Assembly: GCA_937873175.1 (NCBI GenBank) | Contig: CALMVT010000345.1 | Coordinates: forward strand, 1 to 39,239 | Direction of reading: 5' to 3' | Source of the DNA: an uncultured Acetobacteraceae bacterium | GTDB taxonomy: Bacteria; Pseudomonadota; Alphaproteobacteria; Acetobacterales; Acetobacteraceae | DNA: 39,239 nt | In this document: positions 35,645-39,239 of the stretch, one piece after another | Numbering within the stretch: the stretch's first letter is position 1 | How the letters are laid out: each line of letters opens with the position of its first letter | Translations under genes and position numbers: made by a program | The notes under the pieces: model-generated | Database searches by the model: none | Seen by the model: the letters and a program-made list of their open reading frames with translations, nothing else | Told to the model about the DNA's origin: nothing

Positions 35645-37378
35645 CTGAGCCGGACACTCGCGGTCTCCATCGGCCACCATTCCAGCCGAGGCCGCAGGGC
35701 GGTGAACCAGGATTTCCACGGCGCCCTGATCCCCGAGGAGCCGGTTCTCAGTACCAAGGGCATTGCCCTCGCCGTGGCGGACGGCATCAGCAGCAGCGGC
35801 GTGAGCGGGGTGGCCAGCGCCTCGGCTGTCCGGAGCTTCCTTGCGGACTACTACTGCACGTCCGAAGCGTGGTCGGTGAAAACATCGGCGCAGCGCGTCA
35901 TCGCGGCGGCTAATTCCTGGCTACACGCCGAAACGCGCCGCAGCCAATACGCCTTTGACCGGGACAAGGGCTATGTCTGCACGCTCAGCGCCATGGTCCT
36001 GAAGTCCGGGACCGCCCACATTTTCCATGTCGGCGACGGGCGCATCTGCCGGGTCGCCGGGCGGTCCTTGGAGCAGATCACCTGGGACCACCGCGTCGCC
36101 TTGTCCTCGGAGCAGTGCTATCTCGGCCGCGCGCTGGGCATCAACCCGCACGTGGAGATCGACTACCACCTGGTTCGGATTGAGCCGGGGGATGTTTTCG
36201 TCCTGACCACGGATGGCGTGCACGACCACCTCCGCGCCGACGCGATCACGGGCGAGATCGCGGCCAGTCCGGACGACCTCGACGGCGCGGCCCGGCGGAT
36301 CACCGAGAAGGCCCACGCGGCGGGCAGCCCGGACAACCTGACGATCCAGATCGTCCGCATCGACGCGCTGCCGCCACCCGGCGAGCCGGGTGGCCCCCTC
36401 GATCCGGCCAGCGACCTGCCACCCGCGCCGCCGCTGGACGCCGGCACCGTGTTCGACGGCTACAAGGTCCTCCGGACAATTCATGGCAGCAGCCGAAGCC
36501 ACGTTTGCCTGGCGTCCGACATCGAGACCGGCGCCGCGGTCGTCCTGAAAACGCCCTCCATCGACAGGCGCGACGACCCGGCCTACCTCAAGCGCTTCAT
36601 GATGGAGGAATGGATCGCCCGGCGCCTCGACAGCCCGCACGTCCTCAAAGCATATCCGCAGGCCCGCAAGTGCAGCCACCTTTACCTCGTCCTGGAGTAC
36701 GTGGATGGGCAGACGCTTGCGCAGTGGATGCTTGACCATCCGGACCCGGAGCTGGAAACCGTTCGCCGCCTGGTCGAGCAGATCGCCAAAGGCCTGGCAG
36801 CGTTTCACCGGAAAGAGATGGTGCACCAGGATCTGCGGCCGGAGAACATCATGGTCGATGCGGCCGGCACGGTAAAGATCATCGACTTCGGCTCCACGAA
36901 AGTCGCTGGCATCGCCGAGTTGGAGCCGGACCTTGATGGCGCGGAACAGTTGGGAACGGCCCAGTACACCGCGCCGGAATGCTTGCTCGGCGACCCGGCG
37001 ACGCCGCGGTCCGACATCTTCTCCCTGGGTGTCGTCGCGTATCAGATGCTCACGGGGGGACGGCTGCCTTATGGAGCCGACGCCGCCAGGCTGCGCACCA
37101 AGCCGCAGCAACGGGCCTTGCGTTACCGTCCTGTCAAGAGCCTGCGGCCAAGCCTTCCCGGGTGGATCGATGCGGCGCTGAAAAAGGCGGTCCACCCATT
37201 CCCTTTGAAGCGATACGAAGTCGTGTCGGAGCTTGTCTATGACCTCCGACATCCCAACCCAACCTTTGCCGCCCGGGCGGTGCCGTTGGTGGAGCGAAAC
37301 CCGCTGCTGTTCTGGAAAGCCCTCTCGCTTGTCCTGGCCCTCGCGCTGCTTTGCCTGTTGGCCGGTCGGGCATCCTGA
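35645..37378 (+). CDS. PP2C phosphatase / serine-threonine protein kinase fusion with a C-terminal membrane anchor
   Basis: A 577-residue bifunctional protein when read from the CTG at 35645. The PP2C-type phosphatase domain (about 1-240) has metal-binding aspartates in NQDF, VADGIS (46), VGDGRICR, TTDG (190) and PDNLT (230). The kinase domain (about 270-520) has the ATP lysine in VVLK (302), HQDLRPEN (394-401) where HRD is usual, and IDFG (413-416). A degenerate Gly loop starts it. A hydrophobic segment in the last 25 residues anchors it. The conserved LAVSIGHHSSRG...NQDF start lies upstream of the first GTG (35702), so a CTG start is likely; otherwise the protein begins at Val-Asn-Gln-Asp and is 558 residues. 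Confidence 0.88.
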   Translation: MSRTLAVSIGHHSSRGRRAVNQDFHGALIPEEPVLSTKGIALAVADGISSSGVSGVASASAVRSFLADYYCTSEAWSVKTSAQRVIAAANSWLHAETRRSQYAFDRDKGYVCTLSAMVLKSGTAHIFHVGDGRICRVAGRSLEQITWDHRVALSSEQCYLGRALGINPHVEIDYHLVRIEPGDVFVLTTDGVHDHLRADAITGEIAASPDDLDGAARRITEKAHAAGSPDNLTIQIVRIDALPPPGEPGGPLDPASDLPPAPPLDAGTVFDGYKVLRTIHGSSRSHVCLASDIETGAAVVLKTPSIDRRDDPAYLKRFMMEEWIARRLDSPHVLKAYPQARKCSHLYLVLEYVDGQTLAQWMLDHPDPELETVRRLVEQIAKGLAAFHRKEMVHQDLRPENIMVDAAGTVKIIDFGSTKVAGIAELEPDLDGAEQLGTAQYTAPECLLGDPATPRSDIFSLGVVAYQMLTGGRLPYGADAARLRTKPQQRALRYRPVKSLRPSLPGWIDAALKKAVHPFPLKRYEVVSELVYDLRHPNPTFAARAVPLVERNPLLFWKALSLVLALALLCLLAGRAS

Positions 37379-37399
37379 ACGGCAGCCGGGGAAAGCGTC

Positions 37400-37427
37400 C
37401 CGCTGGCGCCCGACGCAGCGCCAGCGG
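37400..37427. terminator. Hairpin between the convergent kinase fusion and DUF892 genes
   Basis: CCGCTGGCGC (37400-37409) and GCGCCAGCGG (37418-37427) form a perfect 10-bp stem with an 8-base loop. It lies between two convergent genes and may end transcription from both sides. Neither side has a good T run. Confidence 0.65.
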
Positions 37428-37441
37428 CCCGCCCAAGTCCT

Positions 37442-37939
37442 CTAGCTTGTTTTCTGCCTGAGGAATGCATGCACGAGGCTGGGCAAATGGCTGCCCAGCC
37501 AATCGCCCATCTCCTGCTCTTCCTTCATCGACTGTTCCAGTACCGCCTTGTCCCCCGACGCGCCGGCCGCATCCGCCAGAGTGAGCAGCACCTTGTAGGA
37601 GCCGATCTCGTAAGCCTTGTAGCCAACCGCCGCGAGGACGTTCTTCAGCACCTCGTCCGACGACCCGGCATGGACAAAGCCGGCCACGGTGGCGACGGTC
37701 CCGGTCACGACCTCCTTCACCATGGACTTGCCGGTGCCGTGCTTGGCCAGCAACTCGTCCAAGCGAGCCGCCTGCGTTTCGGACCGCTGCTTGTCTTCCT
37801 GCATCTTCGCGTGCAGTTCGGGATACGGCTCCATCCGGCCCAATTCGTTCTGGATGGTCCCGATCGCCTGCGTTTCGACGGCATGCTGGTTGCGAAGTCC
37901 GGTCAGATACACATCCATCGCCGCATTTGAGTCACTCAT
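37442..37939 (-). CDS. DUF892 family (YciE/YciF-like) ferritin-like protein
   Basis: A 165-residue all-helical protein. The N-terminal YLTGLRNQHAVETQAIGTIQNELGRM, the EDKQRSETQAARLDELLAKHG helix, and the EIGSYKVLLTLADAAG helix match the DUF892 family, a ferritin-like group linked to stress resistance. The family's role is not well defined. The ATG at 37939 is preferred because GGAG lies seven bases upstream; an in-frame ATG at 37951 is poorer. It has no cotranscribed neighbour and a 183-base region before the next gene. Confidence 0.87.
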   Translation of the reverse strand: MSDSNAAMDVYLTGLRNQHAVETQAIGTIQNELGRMEPYPELHAKMQEDKQRSETQAARLDELLAKHGTGKSMVKEVVTGTVATVAGFVHAGSSDEVLKNVLAAVGYKAYEIGSYKVLLTLADAAGASGDKAVLEQSMKEEQEMGDWLGSHLPSLVHAFLRQKTS

Positions 37940-38122
37940 GCTGCACTCCATCCATGTTGATCCGGGTGCAACGTCGCGCCCACAGGGCAGATCTTGGCCC
38001 GTCCCCTCAAAATAGATTGTACTTGCCGTCGCACGATGTGGTCATATTTGCACAGGCTTTCTTTGCTCAGCAGCCAACTTAATGCCGACCCGTCAACAGG
38101 TTGCAGGTTATCAACGTCATCC

Positions 38123-38650
38123 TTAAGGCTTCAGCATCTCGGTTCGGAAGCGGGGCGCAAGCGTCTCCGCCAGCTTGTTCTTCTCGGCCGTTTCTTCCTC
38201 CTTCAGCCTGGGCGGCGGCGCGCTGCGGCTTTCGACGGGAACGCCGACCGCCATGAGGAAGTCCTCCTGTCCCGCCGGCGTGCACATGCACAGCATGTGC
38301 GCGGTCTTACCCGACGTGTTCTTGAACAAGTGCGGCGCGTTCGCCGGGATGTTGACCGTGGACCCGGCGCGCACGGTCTGCGTTTCGCCGCGCAAGGTGA
38401 ACTCCAGCTCGCCCTCCAGCAGCGTGAACATTTCCTCGAAATCGTGCCGGTGCGGCGGCGGCCCGCCACCGTCGGGCACGAGCATGTCGATCAGGCAGTA
38501 GCGACCGTTCGTCTGGGCGCCGGACACCAGGATGGAGTAGATGTCGCCGGCCACGAAAACATGGCGGATGCCCGCGCCGTCCGGGTCGGCCACGGTCAGC
38601 TTGCGGTTGGGATCGTCCGCGGGGATCGCCGGGCCGGGGGTGTCGGGCAT
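38123..38650 (-). CDS. Cupin-domain protein
   Basis: A 175-residue single-cupin protein. The metal-binding cupin motif has His67, His69 and a glutamate at about 72-73 in PPPHRHDFEEMF, with His107 in NIPANAPHLFKN. The C-terminus, after residue 130, is a charged helical tail ending in ETLAPRFRTEMLKP, present in relatives. The catalytic role is unknown. A GGAGGAG ribosome-binding site precedes ATG 38650. It follows the MarR gene by 62 bases on the same strand, so MarR probably controls it. Confidence 0.86.
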   Translation of the reverse strand: MPDTPGPAIPADDPNRKLTVADPDGAGIRHVFVAGDIYSILVSGAQTNGRYCLIDMLVPDGGGPPPHRHDFEEMFTLLEGELEFTLRGETQTVRAGSTVNIPANAPHLFKNTSGKTAHMLCMCTPAGQEDFLMAVGVPVESRSAPPPRLKEEETAEKNKLAETLAPRFRTEMLKP

Positions 38651-38712
38651 GGGGATGTCTCCTCCGTTGGGTGGTTCGGTCAGCCGCCGGCCTGGGCTTT
38701 TATTGCCTGTTG

Positions 38713-39135
38713 TTATGGGCGAAGCGCGCGAATGCAAAGCAGGAGGATGCGGCGCAGCGCGTCCTCGTCCGTCGGGCCGAACATGGCCTGCATCCGGGCC
38801 TCGACCCCGTCGGTGATCCGCTCGCATTCGCGGAGCCGTTCCAGGCCGGCCTGCGTGACCGCGACAGTGAGGATTTGCTTGTTCGTGTCGTGGGCGGTCC
38901 GGCGCACCAAGCCCTTGCTCTCAAGCTGCCCGATGATCCCCGCCATGGTTTGCGCGGTCACGAAGAAGCGCCGGGCCAGGCCGGCCGACGAATGGCCCGG
39001 CTCGGCCGCCGCCAAGGACAGCACCGCATATTGCGGGGCGTTCACCGCCTGCCCGTGCAACGCCTCGTCCATTCTGGACCGCATCAGGTGCTGGGTCCGG
39101 TTCAGCAGAAAGCCAATCCGGTTGTTGACAGCCAT
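38713..39135 (-). CDS. MarR-family transcriptional regulator
   Basis: A 140-residue winged-helix regulator. It has the helical N-terminal dimer region, NAPQYAVLSLAAAEPGHSSAGLARRFFVTAQTMAGIIGQLESKGLVRR as the recognition helix region, and the wing with DTNKQILTVAVTQAG. No sensory cysteine stands out. It lies upstream of a cupin gene, its likely target, and faces a possible gene start at 39232 in the opposite direction across about 96 bases. A dyad at 39170-39199 is the best candidate operator. Confidence 0.93.
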   Translation of the reverse strand: MAVNNRIGFLLNRTQHLMRSRMDEALHGQAVNAPQYAVLSLAAAEPGHSSAGLARRFFVTAQTMAGIIGQLESKGLVRRTAHDTNKQILTVAVTQAGLERLRECERITDGVEARMQAMFGPTDEDALRRILLLCIRALRP

Positions 39136-39169
39136 CGCATAACCTCGGAACCTTCAGGCCCCTGATAAG

Positions 39170-39199
39170 CTGCGCAAAGGCCAGGCTTCATTAGCGCAG
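39170..39199. repeat. Interrupted inverted repeat upstream of the MarR gene
   Basis: CTGCGC (39170-39175) and GCGCAG (39194-39199) are exact inverted repeats 18 bases apart, with an extra AA/TT pair inside. They sit 35 bases upstream of the MarR start and 33 bases before a possible gene start on the other strand. The spacing is larger than most MarR sites, so an operator role is uncertain. Confidence 0.35.
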
Positions 39200-39231
39200 G
39201 TTCAACCGTGGCATCCAGGAGTGTCCGGATA

Positions 39232-39239
39232 ATGAGCGA
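39232..39239 (+). CDS. Possible start of a divergent gene running out of the window
   Basis: ATGAGCGA at the very end of the window is preceded by AGGAG (39217-39221) at a normal distance and could begin a protein Met-Ser-Glu or similar. Only two codons are visible, so nothing can be said about function. The divergent layout relative to the MarR gene supports it. Confidence 0.3.

Overview
The window is GC-rich chromosomal DNA from an alphaproteobacterium. The closest fit is an Acetobacteraceae/Rhodospirillales-type organism, judged from the porin style, the DUF3576-leuS-lptE-holA gene order facing rsmG-parA-parB, and alphaproteobacterial sequence features in LeuS and RsmG. The assignment rests on family recognition only. 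There are no rRNA or tRNA genes, no CRISPR array, no insertion sequence and no gene-free stretch longer than about 205 bases.

Region 1 (1-9.4 kb) is core chromosome: the 3' end of a thiamine-phosphate-synthase-like gene, a general porin closed by a strong terminator, a DUF3576 lipoprotein, leucyl-tRNA synthetase, the LPS-assembly lipoprotein LptE and DNA polymerase III delta. These converge on rsmG-parA-parB, the chromosome-segregation operon. A near-perfect parS site (15 of 16 bases) lies inside the first codons of rsmG, so the window is probably close to the replication origin.

Region 2 (9.5-19.4 kb) holds an alkyltransferase (Ogt), a quinone oxidoreductase, a 58-residue protein, and a tightly packed seven-gene operon. 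This operon has two different FAD-dependent amine/amino-acid oxidases bracketing a complete Dpp/Opp-type ABC importer (two permeases, two ATPases, then the binding protein). It looks like an uptake-and-oxidation unit for an amino-acid-derived or peptide-like compound.

Region 3 (19.4-25.4 kb, minus strand) is the most unusual part. Eight close-packed or overlapping genes run in the order 2Fe-2S subunit, molybdopterin subunit (IorAB-type molybdenum hydroxylase), small cytochrome c, flavocytochrome-c sulfide dehydrogenase flavoprotein, SoxX, SoxY, SoxZ, SoxA. SoxB and SoxCD are absent, and the SoxY carrier arm ends in Leu-Ala-Ala-Cys-Leu-Glu instead of the classical Gly-Gly-Cys-Gly-Gly. I infer a variant sulfur-carrier pathway in which a molybdenum hydroxylase and an FccAB-like pair act on a SoxYZ-bound substrate.

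Region 4 (25.5-39.2 kb) is mixed accessory and housekeeping: a sulfotransferase with an extra C-terminal domain, glucose-6-phosphate dehydrogenase, a membrane-anchored Mrr-like nuclease, a cyclopropane-fatty-acid synthase, an NmrA/QorB-like reductase divergent from an HxlR regulator across a near-perfect operator palindrome, an Ala/Pro-rich protein, DNA polymerase IV, a YjlB-type cupin, a formate/nitrite channel followed by a PP2C-phosphatase/protein-kinase fusion, a DUF892 protein, and a MarR regulator with a cupin. Most boundaries are well supported; the least certain starts are those of the kinase fusion, the nuclease, the sulfotransferase and LptE.
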